Shown here in pieces: positions 1 through 12,651 of a stretch of 64,000 nt of DNA (position 1 is the stretch's first letter; each line of letters begins with the position of its first letter). A model generated the notes under the pieces. The model had not been told where the DNA came from, did no database searches, and worked only from the letters and a program-made list of their open reading frames with translations. The translations under genes were made by a program, and so were the position numbers. The stretch is from Zeus faber. Its lineage: Eukaryota; Chordata; Actinopteri; Zeiformes; Zeidae. The DNA lies in the NCBI GenBank assembly GCA_960531495.1, contig OY482849.1:36603790-36667789 (forward strand). The letters run 5' to 3'.

Positions 1-55
1 AGTGTTATTACAGTACTGTGAGTTGCAGCAGCATGCCTTGCTACCTGTGCTCCAG

Positions 56-3000
56 TTCGTGCAGGCTGTGGGTCTGGACGCTCAGGGCTTCCACCTGCTG
101 GGGACCTCCATGGGCGGCAGTGTTGCTGGGGTGTACGCAACCCGACACCAAGAGAAGCTCACGGGGCTCACCCTGGTCTGCCCCGCAGGTAAAAATAGTA
201 CCTCAGTACCGCACAGTATTACACAGTACTACACTTCTTATAATGTACTAATAAGCACATAGCATCAAAATGTACTTATTACTGACACAATAATTTTTGT
301 AAAGTTGCTTTGGACAAAAGCTTCTGCTAAGACATAATGTAATGCCATGCACTATGATAGTACCACAGTATTATCATGGTACCACAATACTATCATAGTA
401 CCACAGTACTACCCTATAACACAGTGCACACTGCCCCTCCCCCCAGGTTTGGATACAACATCGAGTTTATTCAAGAAAGGTGATATCTGTGGCCTCATCC
501 CCAACACCCTCCAGAAGCTGGAAGACATGATCAAAATCTCCAGCTACAACCCTCCCAAGTTGCCTCGACAGGTAGCTGTCTGTCTGTCTTCTTGTCTGTC
601 TTACTGTCCGTCATCTTATGCGGATTGTGCTTTTAGCCATGCACCATACTAGTCCCGCCCCCATGTCAGCCCCGCCCCTTACTAGTTTAAAAACGTCTTT
701 CTGTCGGTTGACATTCGTGTTTCTCTTCGTCTTATGGTTTGTTATTGAAGTTGTTTTTCAATCTGCCTCGTCAATACATTGTTTGATTTGAAATTGATAG
801 AAATCCAATAATGAAAAACAAAGTTTTTTTCACTGAGAGTTCTGTTTAGCGCAGAGGTCCTGAGCTCCAGAGTCCAGGGGCCATGTTACTTTTTTAACCT
901 TAGAATAATAGCTTCACAATCATTTTGATGGTACACTGACCTGTAATATGGAGACACCTTCAAGTGGCGCTGTAACCCAGCTCTACATCACATCTGCCTT
1001 TGTGACGTAGACTGTTATTGAAACGTGACCCATATGTTTCAAATTGGTCCGGTAAAATAAATTATTCTCGGACAACGAACCGAGTTTTACGACAGTGGTA
1101 TTGCACTTAGAAACTGAGTGGTGGCCATTCCCAAATATCAAAAGTTACAAAAGAAGCTGTTGAGTGAGTGTGATTTAGCCACTGTTAACTAATGTGTGTG
1201 TGTGTGTGTGTGTGTATGTGTGTGTGTGTGTGTGCAGATCCTTCAGGGGATTGCTGACCACACATTTCCTCATTATGGATTCCACTGCGAATGTGAGTTA
1301 AAGACCAATTATAGTGTGTTAGAGTGTATTTGAGTGTATAAGAGTGTGTTATAGTGTATTATAGTGTGTTAGAGTGTATTTGAGTGTATAAGAGTGTGTT
1401 ATAGTGTATTATAGTGTGTTAGAGTGTATTTGAGTGTATAAGAGTGTGTTAGAGTGTATTATAGTGTGTAAGAGTGTATTAGGGGACGGTAGCTCAGGCG
1501 GTAGAGCTGGTGGTCTAGTCATGTAAAGGTTGCTGGTTGGATCCCAGGCTCCTCCTGCTAGCATGCTGTAGTGTCCTTGAGCAAGACGCTTAACCCCTCA
1601 TTGCTCCTGATGGCTGCGTTCGTCGGTGTTCGAACAATTGTAAGTCGCTTTGGATAAAAGCGTCTGCTTTTATCCAGAGTGTATAAGAGTGTGTTAGAGT
1701 GTGTTAGAGTGTATAAGAGTGTGTTAGAGTGTGTAAGAGTGTGTTAGAGTGTGTAAGAGTGTGTAAGAGTGTGTTAGAGTGTGTTAGAGTGTGTAAGAGT
1801 GTGTTAGAGTGTATAAGAGTGTGTTAGAGTGTGTTAGAGTGTATAAGAGTGTGTAAGAGTGTGTTAGAGTGTGTTAGAGTGTATAAGAGTGTGTTAGAGT
1901 GTGTAAGAGTGTGTTAGAGTGTTAGAGTGTATAAGAGTGTGTTAGAGTGTATAAGAGTGTGTTAGAGTGTGTAAGAGTGTGTTAGAGTGTTGTTAGAGTG
2001 TGTAAGAGTGTGTTAGAGTGTGTTAGAGTGTGTTAGAGTGTATAAGAGTGTGTTAGAGTGTGTAAGAGTGTGTTAGAGTGTTGGTAGAGTGTTGGTAGAG
2101 TGTGTTAGAGTGTGTAAGAGTGTGTTAGAGTGTGTTAGAGTGTATAGGAGTGTGTTAGAGTGTGTAAGAGTGTGTTAGAGTGTGTTAGAGTGTGTTAGAG
2201 TGTATAAGAGTGTGTTAGAGTGTGTAAGAGTGTGTTAGAGTGTGTTAGAGTGTGTTAGAGTGTATAAGAGTGTGTTAGAGTGTGTAGGAGTGTGTTAGAG
2301 TGTTGTTAGAGTGTGTAAGAGTGTGTTAGAGTGTGTTAGAGTGTATAAGAGTGTGTTAGAGTGTGTAAGAGTGTGTTAGAGTGTTGTTAGAGTGTTGTTA
2401 AGGAAATTCTTCTGCAGTGATCAGTGAGGTTAATCTGCCCGCTACAAGAAGACAAAACTGAGAATATCCAAGATTATTTATTCTGCAGAATAAAGAGAAA
2501 GATTCAGTACCGCTCCAAAGCAGCGCTGGGATCAATCTGATATCACAGAGAAAGACAGGAGGCTTTATACAGTAGAAACAGGGTGTGGTTTGGGTCAGAG
2601 GTCTCAGACGAGTCTGCCTCCCCTCTAACTGTCTTCCTGGGTGCCCCCCCTTCCTAGAATGTAAATAACAGGTACTTGCAACCTTGACCTGGCCGAATGG
2701 GGGTTGCATGACAATGCACTTCAAGATTCAAGATTCAAGATTCAAGATTTTTATTTGTCACATACATATACATACTTTCATACATATATGCAGTGAAATG
2801 TATTGCAACGCACCCGGTGATAGCACACAATATGTCCTAGGAAAAAATAAAAAATAAAATAAAATAAAAAGTAGAAAATTCCTTTCTAATAGACCGACTA
2901 ACTGACTCCTAAAACGTAATACAGTAAGTGGAATACTTGTAGAATAAGATAAAAATATATAGAATAAAATACAATAAAAATAAATTGAAATAAAATGGAA

Positions 3001-6000
3001 TAGATAGAAGGAATATGGCTATGTATATACAGATATGTGCATTTACAGTGGCATGTGAATTAAAGTGGCATGTGAATGTGAATAGTGTGAGGTACTGTTT
3101 GGGATAATACAGCACAGTATACAACAGTACGGCGCAGCAATACGGCATCACGAACAACCCTGAACAGTGACACAGTATGCGGTACAGTATGCTACATACA
3201 GTACAGTAGGTAGTGGAGCCTAGTGCATGGCTCAGTTAGGACCCCTGGTGAGGTCAGCGTTGACAGTTCTAATGGCTTGAGGGAAGAAACTCAGTCTCAG
3301 TCTCTCTGTTCTCGCTGCGTGACTGCGGAGGCGCTTGCCTGACCGCAGCAGCTGAAACAGTCCGTTGTTGGGGTGATGAGGATCCTTCATGATCCTGCAG
3401 CTCTGCTACTACACCTCCTGGTGTATAACTCCTGCAAGGGGGGGAGGGTAGTTCCAGTGGTACGTTCAGCTGAACGCACCACCCTCTGCAGGGCCCGCCT
3501 GTCCTGGGCAGTACAGTTCCCAAACCAGGCAGTGATGTTGCCTGTCAGGATGCTCTCCACTGCTCCAGAGTAGAAGGACTTGAGGATCCTCACGAGACCC
3601 GGAATTTCCTCAGCTGCCTGAGGTGGTAGAGGCGCTGCCTCGCCTTTCTCACCAGAGTGTCTGTGTGAACAGTCCATGTTAAGTCCTCTGTGTTGTGGAC
3701 TCCCAGATATCTGAAGCTGCTCACCCTATCGACAGAAGTCCCATTAATCCACAAGGGCGCGTGCGTCCTCGATTGTGATCCACGCCTGAAGTCCACAATC
3801 AGCTCCTTGGTTTTGCTGACGTTCAGGTGTAGGCTGTTGTCCTGGCACCAGAGTGACAGGTCAGCCACCTCCTCGCGGTAGGCCTTCTCATCGCAGTCGG
3901 TGATCAGGCCCACGACCACGGTGTCGTCAGCAAACTTGATGATGGTGTTGGAGCTGGACCTGGCCACACAGTCATGTGTGTACAGGGAGTACAGTAGGGG
4001 GCTGAGGACGCAGCCCTGGGGGGATCCTGTGTTCAGGGTGAGGGAGCTTGACATGTACTTCCCCACCTTGACCACCTGGGGGCGGCCTGTGAGGAAGTCC
4101 AGGATCCAGGTGCACAGCGGACCATTCAATCCTAGCTCCATCAGCTTGACAGCCAGTCTGGTGGGAACTATGGTGTTGAAAGCTGAACTATAATCAATGA
4201 ACAGCATTCTCACATAGGCCCCCTTCTGGCCATCCAGGTGCGTGAGCGTGGTGTGCAGTACCTGGGAGACCGCGTCATCCGTGGATCTGTTCTGCCGGTA
4301 CGCGAACTGCAACGGGTCCAAGGTGCGGGGGAGGGGGGCGCAGATGTAATCCTTAATCAGCCTCTCGAAACACTTCATGACCACCGAGGTGAGGGCCACC
4401 GGACGGTAGTCATTCAGGCAGGTTGGAGAGGCGATCTTCGGGACAGGAACAACGGTGGACCTCTTGAAGCAGGATGGGACCACTGATTCAGCCAGGGAGA
4501 TGTTGAATATTGTGGTGAACACCGGAGCTGGTTAGCACAGGTCTTCAGTACTCGCCCAGATATGCCGTCTGGGCCCGCAGCAAACTTCCAGGTGTCCCCC
4601 ATCTCTATAGAAGGTAAACAGGCCACGTGTGATCTGATTCTTTCATATTACAATTGACATTGTAGGAGCAAAACATTTCTCTTTACATGAACTCTGGGGG
4701 GTTCCTGGGAAGACAGACAAATGTTTTCAAACCCCCTTTTGGAGGTAGAGGCCTTTGTCCTCATTCAAAATAGTTGATCGTAATCATTTTTCCCTCACAG
4801 TGTATTAGTGTGTTAGAGTGTGTTAGAGTGTGAGAGTGTATTATAGTGTAAAAGAGTGTATTCGAGTGTATTAGAGTGCGTTAGAGTGTGAGAGTGTATT
4901 CGAGTGTATGTGTGTGTGTATGTATGTGCATACAGCTCAGGAGGTAGAGTTGGTCGTCTCGTAATCTAAAGGTTGCTGGTTGGATCCCAGGCTCCTCCTG
5001 CTAGCATACTGTGGTGTCCTTGGGCAAGACACTTAACCCCTCATTGCTCCTGATGGCTGCGTCCGTCGCTGTTTGAATAATTGTAAGTCGCTTTTGATAA
5101 AAGCGTCTGATCAATGTAATGTAATGTAATGTACATGTTTCAATCAATATTCCCAGATTAAAGAGTGTGTGAGAGTGTGTGAGAGTGTATTATAGTGTGT
5201 TAGAGTGTGAGACTGTATTAGACTGTATAAGAGTATGAGACTATTAGAGTGTGAGACAGTAATGGAGTGTGAGGGTGTGTAGAGCCTGTAATTAAAGAGC
5301 TCCATGTGTTGCAGTGATGAGGTCAATCGCAGATCCCGACACCTGCTGCCTGCTGCAACGGGTCATGCACCTCATCACAGTGCCCCTGCTGGTGGTGTGG
5401 GGCAAGCAAGACAAGGTTCATGCACACACACAGACACACCTCCTACAGACCTACTGGTTCCTAACATATTTACTGGTCACTACAGAGATACTGGTTCCTA
5501 ACATACTTACTGGTCGCTACCGACCTACTGGTCACTACAGAGATACTGGCTCCTAACATACTTACTGGTCGCTACCGACCTACTGGTCACTACAGAGATA
5601 CTGGCTCCTAACATACTTACTGGTCGCTACAGACCTACTGGTCACTACAGAGATACTGGCTCCTAACATGGCTCCTTACTGGTCACTACAGACCTACTGG
5701 TTCCTAACATACTTACTGGTCACTACAGACCTACTGGTCACTACAGACCTACTGGTTCCTGACAGACCTACTGGTCACTACAGACCTACTGGTTCCTACC
5801 CAACTTACTGGTCACTACAGTCCTCCTGGTTCCTAACATACTTACTTGTCACTACAGACCTACTGGTCACTACAGACCTCCTGGTTCCTTACATACTTAC
5901 TGGTCACTACAGACCTAATGGTCACTACAGACCTCCTGGTTCCTGACAGACTTACCGGTCACTTCAGACATACAGGTCACTACAAACCTACTGGTTCCTA

Positions 6001-8882
6001 ACAAACTTACTAGTCACTTCCGACCTACTGGTTTCTCACATGCTTACTGGTCACTACACAACTACTAGTTCCTACCCTACTTAATTGTCGCTACAGACCT
6101 CCTGGTCATTACAGACCTACTGGTCACTACAGACCTCCTGGTTCCTAACAAACTTACTGGTCACTACAGTCCTACTGGTTCCTAACAAACTACTGGTCAC
6201 TACAGACCTACTGGTTCCTAACATAGTTACTGGTCACTACAGACCTACTAGTCACTACATACCTACTGCTTCCTAACAAACTTACTGGTCACTACAGTCC
6301 TACTGGTTCCTAACATACTTACTGGTCACTACAGACCTACTGGTCACTACAGACCTACTGGTTTCTCACAAAAGTACTTGTCACTACAGACCTCCTGGTT
6401 CCCAACATACTTACTGGTCACTACAGACCTACTGGTCACTACGGACCTACTGGTTCCTAACATTGTTACTGGTCACTACAGACCTACTGGTTCCTGACAT
6501 TTACTGGTCACTACAGACCTACTGGTCACTACAGACCTACCGGTTCCTGACATTTACTGGTCACTACAGACCTACTGGTCACTACAATCCTACTGGTTCC
6601 TAACAAACTACTGGTCACTACAGACCTACCGGTTCCTGACATTTACTGGTCACTACAGACCTACTGGTCACTACAATCCTACTGGTTCCTAACAAACTAC
6701 TGGTCACTACAGACCTACTGGTTCCTAACATAGTTACTGGTCACTACATACCTACTGCTTCCTGACAGACTTACTGGTCACTACAGGCCTACTGGTCACT
6801 ACAGACCTACTGGTTCCTAACAAACTTACTGGTCACTACAGTCCTACTGGTTCCTAACATACTTACTGGTCACTACAGACCTACTGGTCACTACAGACCT
6901 ACTGGTTTCTCACAAAAGTACCTGTCACTACAGACCTCCTGGTTCCCAACATACTTACTGGTCACTACAGACCTACTGGTCACTACAGACCTACTGGTTC
7001 CTAACATTGTTACTGGTCACTACAGACCTACCGGTTCCTGACATTTACTGGTCACTACAGACCTACTGGTCACTACAGACCTACTGGTTTCTCACAAAAG
7101 TACTTGTCACTACAGACCTCCTGGTTCCCAACATACTTACTGGTCACTACAGACCTACTGGTCACTACGGACCTACTGGTTCCTAACATTGTTACTGGTC
7201 ACTACAGACCTACTGGTTCCTGACATTTACTGGTCACTACAGACCTACTGGTCACTACAGACCTACCGGTTCCTGACATTTACTGGTCACTACAGACCTA
7301 CTGGTCACTACAATCCTACTGGTTCCTAACAAACTACTGGTCACTACAGACTTACCGGTTCCTGACATTTACTGGTCACTACAGACCTACTGGTCACTAC
7401 AATCCTACTGGTTCCTAACAAACTACTGGTCACTACAGACCTACTGGTTCCTAACATAGTTACTGGTCACTACATACCTACTGCTTCCTGACAGACTTAC
7501 TGGTCACTACAGGCCTACTGGTCACTACAGACCTACTGGTTCCTAACAAACTTACTGGTCACTACAGTCCTACTGGTTCCTAACATACTTACTGGTCACT
7601 ACAGACCTACTGGTCACTACAGACCTACTGGTTTCTCACAAAAGTACCTGTCACTACAGACCTCCTGGTTCCCAACATACTTACTGGTCACTACAGACCT
7701 ACTGGTCACTACAGACCTATTGGTTCCTAACATTGTTACTGGTCACTACAGACCTACCGGTTCCTGACATTTACTGGTCACTACAGACCTACTGGTCACT
7801 ACAGACCTCCTGGTTCCTAACATAGTTACTGGTCACTACAGACCTACTAGTCACTACATACCTACTGGTTCCTGACAGACTTACTGGTCACTACAGGCCT
7901 ACTGGTCACTACAGACCTACTGGTTCCTAACAAACTTACTGGTCACTACAGTCCTACTGGTTCCTAACATACTTACTGGTCACCACAGATCTACTGGTCA
8001 CTACAGACCTACTGGTTTCTCACAAAAGTACTCGTCACTACAGGCCTCCTGGTTCCCAACATACTTACTGGTTACTACAGACCTACTGGTCACTACAGAC
8101 CTACTGGCCCCTAACATTGTTACTGGTCACTACAGACCTACCGGTTCCTGACATTTACTGGTCACTACATCCCTACTGGTTACTACAGACCTCCTGGTCC
8201 TAACAAACTTACTGGTCACTACAGTCCTACTGGTTCCTAACATACTTACTGTTTACTACAGACCTACTGGTCACTACAGACCTACTGGTTCCTGACAGAC
8301 CTACTGGTTCCTGACATACTTACTGGTCACTACAGACCTACTGGTTTCTCACATACATACTGGTCACTACAGACCTACTGGTTCCTGACATACTTACTGA
8401 CTGCTACAAAGCTACAGACTGCCCCGGGAGTCGTACCACCACGCTGTGTCTACTTGTGGTGCTATGCACCAGCACCAGACCGTCCTACTGTCTGGTTTAA
8501 GCCTTCATAGTGTGGGAGTACATCAGCGTGGACTCCTCCTGTCCCTTCTCAAGGTTTCTCTCTCTTTCACCCAAGAGCGTTTCCTTGCCCACATGGGGAC
8601 GCTGTTGATTTCTACCTGAAGTGTGAATCCTTTTGAGATTATTCTGCTCAAGGGATGTAGAAATAACATTGACTTGACCAGTGTACTGACCAGATTCCCC
8701 CCCACCTCCAGTTGCTGGACGTCTCCGGTGCGTCTATGCTGCAGGCGGGGTGTCCAGACTGCCAGGTGGTGCTGTTGGACGAATGTGGTCACAGTGTGCC
8801 GACGGAGAAGTCCAGGGAGCTGGCCAAGCTAGTGGTCAGCTTCCTGTCTAGACAGGAAGTCAGTGTCAAAAAGCTCTGCTAA
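56..8882 (+). CDS. ABHD6: ABHD6, monoacylglycerol lipase (3' part, five exons)
   Basis: Last 194 codons of ABHD6, a membrane-bound alpha/beta-hydrolase that cleaves 2-arachidonoylglycerol and other monoacylglycerols. Exons: 56-188, 447-571, 1238-1292, 5315-5415 and 8712-8882 (TAA 8880-8882); all junctions are GT-AG and the phases join without a break. The family triad is visible: nucleophile Ser in GTSMGG (Ser codon 107-109), Asp in WGKQD (5410-5412) and His in CGHS (8790-8792). The conserved blocks LVCPAG, the lid-region piece and the DVSGA stretch follow in family order. The N-terminal membrane anchor and HGF oxyanion part lie before the window. The acceptor at 53-55 is weak, so the first exon edge is the least certain. 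Introns 3 and 4 are inflated to 4.0 and 3.3 kb by repeats. Human ABHD6 is 337 residues, so about 58% is present here. Confidence 0.93.
297..345 (+). repeat. Degraded L2/SINE 3' tail fragment
   Basis: TTGCTTTGGACAAAAGCTTC followed by TAATGTAATG resembles the tail shared by the L2 and SINE copies elsewhere in the window. Located in an ABHD6 intron. Confidence 0.45.
572..1237 (+). other. ABHD6 intron, no recognised element
   Basis: Nothing recognisable except a GT run at 1192-1234 that reaches the acceptor of the exon at 1238. Confidence 0.5.
1313..2395. repeat. 8-bp minisatellite (GTGTTAGA/GTGTAAGA), first block
   Basis: Tandem array of 8-bp units with occasional TATAAGAG, GTTGTTAGAG and GGTAGAG variants in ABHD6 intron 3. 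A SINE (1482-1675) interrupts it. The same array resumes at 4800-4910 and 5158-5280 after an LTR insertion and a second SINE, so it was once one array of about 1.3 kb. Confidence 0.9.
1482..1675 (+). mobile_element. tRNA-derived SINE, copy 1
   Basis: tRNA-like head with A box (TAGCTCAGGCGGTAGAG) and B box (GGTTGGATCCC), a middle region, and a 3' end (GTAAGTCGCTTTGGATAAAA) identical in type to the L2 LINE tail. Inserted into the 8-bp satellite. Confidence 0.85.
2396..4799 (-). mobile_element. Solo LTR split by a LINE
   Basis: LTR of about 538 bp in two parts (2396-2722 and 4584-4799), nearly identical to the intact copy at 23054-23591. Read on the minus strand it begins TGTGAGGG, has a TATAAA box and AATAAA signal, and ends AACA, with GTGT on both sides as a possible 4-bp target duplication (the host repeat is itself GTGT-rich). 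No internal retroviral sequence. An apparent 108-codon frame inside is not a gene. Confidence 0.75.
2723..4583 (-). mobile_element. CR1/Rex1-like LINE, 5'-truncated, inserted in the LTR
   Basis: Minus-strand reverse transcriptase starting near [13 protein letters not shown] and running through [42 protein letters not shown] and [10 protein letters not shown] (catalytic FADD), open from 4522 to 3590, then an untranslated tail ending in (CTTGAAT)n. Flanked by ACTTC at 2718-2722 and 4584-4588, the target duplication in the LTR. The LINE lacks its endonuclease, as in normal 5' truncation. Clade is assigned from the RT motifs and tail type; L2-related alternatives are possible. The frame shifts near 3600, so the copy is dead. 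Confidence 0.75.
4800..5280. repeat. 8-bp minisatellite, second and third blocks around SINE copy 2
   Basis: Continuation of the GTGTTAGA array at 4800-4910 and 5158-5280. A SINE occupies 4930-5138 between them. Confidence 0.8.
4930..5138 (+). mobile_element. tRNA-derived SINE, copy 2
   Basis: Same family as the copy at 1482, with head CAGCTCAGGAGGTAGAG, B box GGTTGGATCCC, L2-type tail and terminal AATGT repeats. Confidence 0.85.
5430..8400. repeat. 3-kb CTACTGGTCACTACAGAC-type minisatellite with higher-order repeat
   Basis: Fills almost all of ABHD6 intron 4. The basic unit is 17-18 bp, alternating TACTGGTCACTACAGACC with TACTGGTTCCTAACATACT. The marker GTTTCTCACAAAAGTA occurs at 6361, 6905, 7087, 7631 and 8015; 6361/7087 and 6905/7631 are each exactly 726 bp apart and share private variants, showing a segmental duplication inside the array. 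Confidence 0.92.
8490..8690 (+). repeat. LINE/SINE-like 3' tail remnant
   Basis: Stretch with CAAGGTTTCTCTCTC, AAGAGCGTTTCCTTGCCCAC and a terminal TTGACTTGACC resembles 3' ends of fish retroposons. It sits just upstream of the last ABHD6 exon. Recalled from general pattern only. Confidence 0.35.
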
Positions 8883-9047
8883 GGACCTGAAGGAGCCCGG
8901 AGGAGGATTGGCGAGGTGTGATGAGGTGAAAAGGAAGCGGTCAGGACATCACCTTCCAGTTTCCTCAGTTTATCAGAATCATTTTATGCATATATTACAA
9001 TTATAATATTATAATAACTACTATTATAAGCCTGTGATTTCAATTCA

Positions 9048-9053
9048 AATAAA
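9048..9053 (+). promoter_or_regulatory. ABHD6: ABHD6 poly(A) signal candidate
   Basis: AATAAA 166 bp after the ABHD6 stop codon; the first such hexamer in the 3' untranslated region. Confidence 0.5.
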
Positions 9054-9114
9054 ATTCAGTCAGTAGGTCTCAAGCAGACAGTAGGGCTGTTGTGATTAAT
9101 AATTATTGATCAAT

Positions 9115-9116
9115 GA

Positions 9117-9156
<40 letters not shown>

Positions 9157-9660
9157 AATAATAATAATGTATTTAGTTATTTAACCAAAAAAGACAATGT
9201 TTGGAAACCCCATTCTTACAAAAACAGTTTGACATTTTTAATGCATGTATTAGTGAACGTAAGACACCTTCATAAAGGTAAATAAAGAAATGATTCACCT
9301 CCATCTTGTGTTTTTACCATTTTTTCTCTTCCATTAAGTTTTGTCAGAAGTGTTTTTTTCACAGTATTTTTCTTTTGAATTTTCTTTTGGAATATTGTGA
9401 CTGACTTCAAGGGCTAAATTTTTGAACAATGGCTTCTTTATTGTCTTAGACTTTCGACTATTTTTTGGCATCGGGAACAATAACAAAACAAACTTTGAAA
9501 TTACTTAGCACAACAATAATAATATGTTAATGTTACTTTATAAATATAATAAATACATGTTTGTTTAAATTAGTACTTCATTGTATTTCTTCTGTTAATA
9601 ATCTACAATTGTAAAATGCACTTGAATAGATGACTTGTCTATATTGTAACGCAAACAACA
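9115..9660. other. AT-rich intergenic DNA with (ATT)n microsatellite
   Basis: (ATT)n then (AAT)n at 9119-9169 make a potential hairpin. The rest is AT-rich and unassigned. Confidence 0.6.
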
Positions 9661-9666
9661 TGAATG

Positions 9667-9855
9667 AAGGTTGCTAAAGGTTGCTGGTTGGATCCCAGGC
9701 TCCTCCTGCTAGCATGCTGTAGTGTCCTTGAGCAAGACACTTAGACCCCTAATTGCTCCTGATGGCTGCGTCCGTCGCTGTTTGAATAATTGTAAGTGGC
9801 TTTGGATAAAAGCGTCTGCTAAATGCATTTTAATGTAATGTAATGTAATGTAATG
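9667..9855 (+). mobile_element. tRNA-derived SINE, copy 3 (5'-truncated)
   Basis: Starts inside the head at GGTTGCTGGTTGGATCCC, lacks the A box, and ends in the L2-type tail plus (TAATG)n. Confidence 0.8.
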
Positions 9856-10430
9856 AATGAACTTTAACATTCATTTGGAATTAGAATTATTGTGGAAGAA
9901 CTTGTCAGTACTGAACACGTTGTGTCTTTTCATTGAAACCTGTGACGTGTATGTGTAGGAAACTGTTTATAGATTAAGTTTCACTAAAACAACCATTTCT
10001 TTTTGATTTAAAACCAAACCTTGTCATTGTTGTTACTTACCTTGTTGTGTGTAAGTACATGTGGAGTCTCAGTGACGGAGGTGACGTTGTGTCTCGTGTG
10101 TGTCAATGATGACGTATTTAAGAAGGTTTACGTCTTAACGGAGATTTACCGTCGTAGTGGAATTGATGTCATTTTAGTGGTGACTTATTTTCTTGAATCA
10201 TATTTTCAATAAGATACGCTTCCATAAAATACCAAAAACGTGATTAACGGTATTTCTGTGGGTAATTACCATTGCACGGCTTCTATTTTTCCGACGCCTC
10301 GCTGGATCTTGAACGCATCAGTCAGTCGTACTTTAGAGTGTATTCAACTCGATGTGGTCACGAGTTCCTTTTCGTATTTTTTTCATGATTCCAGTAAAGT
10401 AATGGAACCAAAGAGATAAAATATTAATCT
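9856..10430. other. Intergenic, nothing recognised
   Basis: AT-rich with no family match. A 63-codon frame at 10021-10212 has no support. Confidence 0.5.
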
Positions 10431-10559
10431 AACAGATCAACAGATATCTACCTGGTAACAAAGTACATAAATACACACGTAAACATTTAGTTTGTAATCT
10501 CTAACCACTACAGAGTGACAGAGTCTACACCGCACACTGGACACGGTCCAACGTACATT

Positions 10560-11420
10560 CTGAACCCGAACCTGAACATTTATCATAAATAATATGATGT
10601 CATAAAGCGTCTTACTGTAAATGTCATTTATAGTCAATAATATGATGTCATTAAGCAATGTACTGTAAATATAATTTATAGTAAATAATATGACGTCACA
10701 AAGCGTCTCACTGTAAATCTCATTTGTAGTAAATAATATGATGATGTCATTAAGCGTCTTACTGTAAATATAATTTATAGTAAATAATAAGATGATGTCA
10801 TTAAGCGTCTTACTGTAAATATAATTTATAGTAAATAATAAGATGATGTCATTAAGCGTCTTACTGTAAATATAATTTATAGTAAATAATAAGATGATGT
10901 CATTAAGCGTCTTACTGTAAATATAATTTATAGTAGATAATAAGATGTCATTAAGCGTCTTACTGTAAATATAATTTATAGTAAATAATATGATGACATC
11001 ATAAAGCATCTTACTGTATATATCATTATAGTAAATTATATAATGACATCATAAAGCATCTTGTTGTATATATCATTATAGTAAATAATATGATGACATC
11101 ATAAAGCCTCTCACCTTAAATCTCATTGACAGTAAATAATATGACATCATAAAGCATCTTACTGTATATATCATTATAGTAAATAATATAATGACATCCT
11201 AAAGCATCTTACTGTATATATCATTATAGTAAATAATATGACGAGATCATAAAGCGTCTCACCGTAAATCTCATTGACAGTAAATAATATAATGACATCA
11301 TAAAGCGTCTCACTGTAAATCTCATCTCCTTCATTTTGTTTATGAATAGTGGCGTGTCAGTCAAGCAGGAGCAGCTGAATATTTCGGGTCATATTTTTGG
11401 CTAATATCTGCTCCGTATGT
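10560..11420 (+). repeat. About 50-bp minisatellite with CRE-like core plus unique terminal block
   Basis: Some 15 units of ACTGTAAAT-ATAATTTATAGTAAAT-AATATGATGATGTCAT-AAAGCGTCTT type, several with TGACGTCA or ATGACATCAT cores, ending in a non-tandem block (11320-11390: TTTATGAATAGTGGCGTGTC, then CAAGCAGGAGCAGCTGAATA). The same units and the same terminal block recur in reverse at 63590-64000, so the pair behaves like a dispersed element rather than a local array. Frames on the minus strand over it are spurious. Confidence 0.85.
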
Positions 11421-11678
11421 GAATGGATTTGGATGAAACTTCAATCACAAGATGTTTGTGACATACCGGCTTAAACGACACCTCAACCGTGTCGGTAGCT
11501 TCCGTCATTGTTGTGTTGCAGATAGTTTTATCCCTGTTGTGGATGCTTTGGCTTTGGATGACTTAGTTTGTAGCTTCTGTCGTTCTTCTGTTTCAAATAG
11601 TTTGAGCCTGAATAATTCATCGATTTTTTTCCCAAGCAATTACAATAGGAGACTCCTAATAATAATAGTCATAAGAAT

Positions 11679-11681
<3 letters not shown>

Positions 11682-11748
<67 letters not shown>
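11682..11748. repeat. (TA)n(CA)n microsatellite
   Basis: About 24 TA repeats followed by CA repeats. Confidence 0.9.
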
Positions 11749-12082
11749 TAATAACATTGTTTGATTTGCAGAATTTTTTGGGGGGTGGTATATATATTTA
11801 AGTGAAAGTTATTTTTTCAAGGAATCCGTTCTGACTCAGACTTCATTCATCCTCCACTGATGCTACAGTAAAGTCTTTCAGACCCTGAACAGAATGGAAC
11901 GAGCGCTCGGGTTGTTTTCGTCATCACCACGTCATGTGGAGACTGCAGTGCGCCCTGTGGCCTCCGGGGGCAGCGTCGTTTACCGTCACGCTTCAGTTCA
12001 CGCTCCAGACCAGCGGGCGGCGCTGATGCGTCTTGAAGCCGTTTGACAAGCGCTGTGAGACGGAAGAAGACAGGACGCGTTC

Positions 12083-12145
12083 TGCGCATGCGCAGTGCAG
12101 CAGGCGAGCACGCCGTGAAGGAGCAAAGCGACGCGTCGTTCAGCG
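12083..12145 (+). promoter_or_regulatory. RPP14: RPP14 promoter: NRF1 palindrome and probable noncoding exon 1
   Basis: TGCGCATGCGCA at 12083-12094 is a perfect NRF1 palindrome, typical of housekeeping and mitochondrial genes. It lies in a CpG-rich stretch (about 11900-12150). A consensus donor (gcg/gtgagt) at 12146 suggests a short untranslated exon ending at 12145 and spliced to the exon that carries the ATG at 12652. The start of transcription is inferred, not seen. Confidence 0.65.
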
Positions 12146-12348
12146 GTGAGTTGTGCTGCCTGCTTCTGCAATAAGTAACAACATTATGACGTAAATAACA
12201 ACATTATCACGTAAATAACAACATTACGTAAATGATAACTAATAAGTGAAACTACTTCAATGTCTACTTTACTATCTAGCTGAAAGAGGAGCAGGTTAGC
12301 TGCTATCTGACCAAGTTCCATGAAGTAAACTACCTGGTAGTAATCCTA

Positions 12349-12480
12349 ACAACCTGGGGGTAGTAATCCTAACAACCTGGGGGTAGTAATCCTAACAACC
12401 TGGGGGTAGTAATCCTAACAACCTGGGGGTAGTAATCCTAACAACCTGGGGGTAATACTAATAACCTCGGGGTAATATTA
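12349..12480. repeat. 23-bp minisatellite in RPP14 intron 1
   Basis: Five near-perfect units of CCTAACAACCTGGGGGTAGT and variants, then two decayed units. Confidence 0.85.
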
Positions 12481-12651
12481 ATATCAGGTAAGTTAATACT
12501 GAATGTTACTTTTATTCTCATATTAAAATGTTTGTCTTTTATGTTTTTTTTTTGCTGCTGTGACTCCTGGATTTCCCCAGAGGATTTAATAAAGTTTTTT
12601 TGTGTCTGTCTCTCAATCCATCTGTCTGTCTGTCTCTCCCTCAGCAGTAGG

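Noticed and set aside
2398..2724. 108-codon minus frame, and its copy at 23056-23367
   Set aside because: Lies wholly within an LTR and is repeated at two places; no protein family.
10437..11009. 190-codon minus frame
   Set aside because: Tandem repeat of a 51-bp unit; no coding signal.
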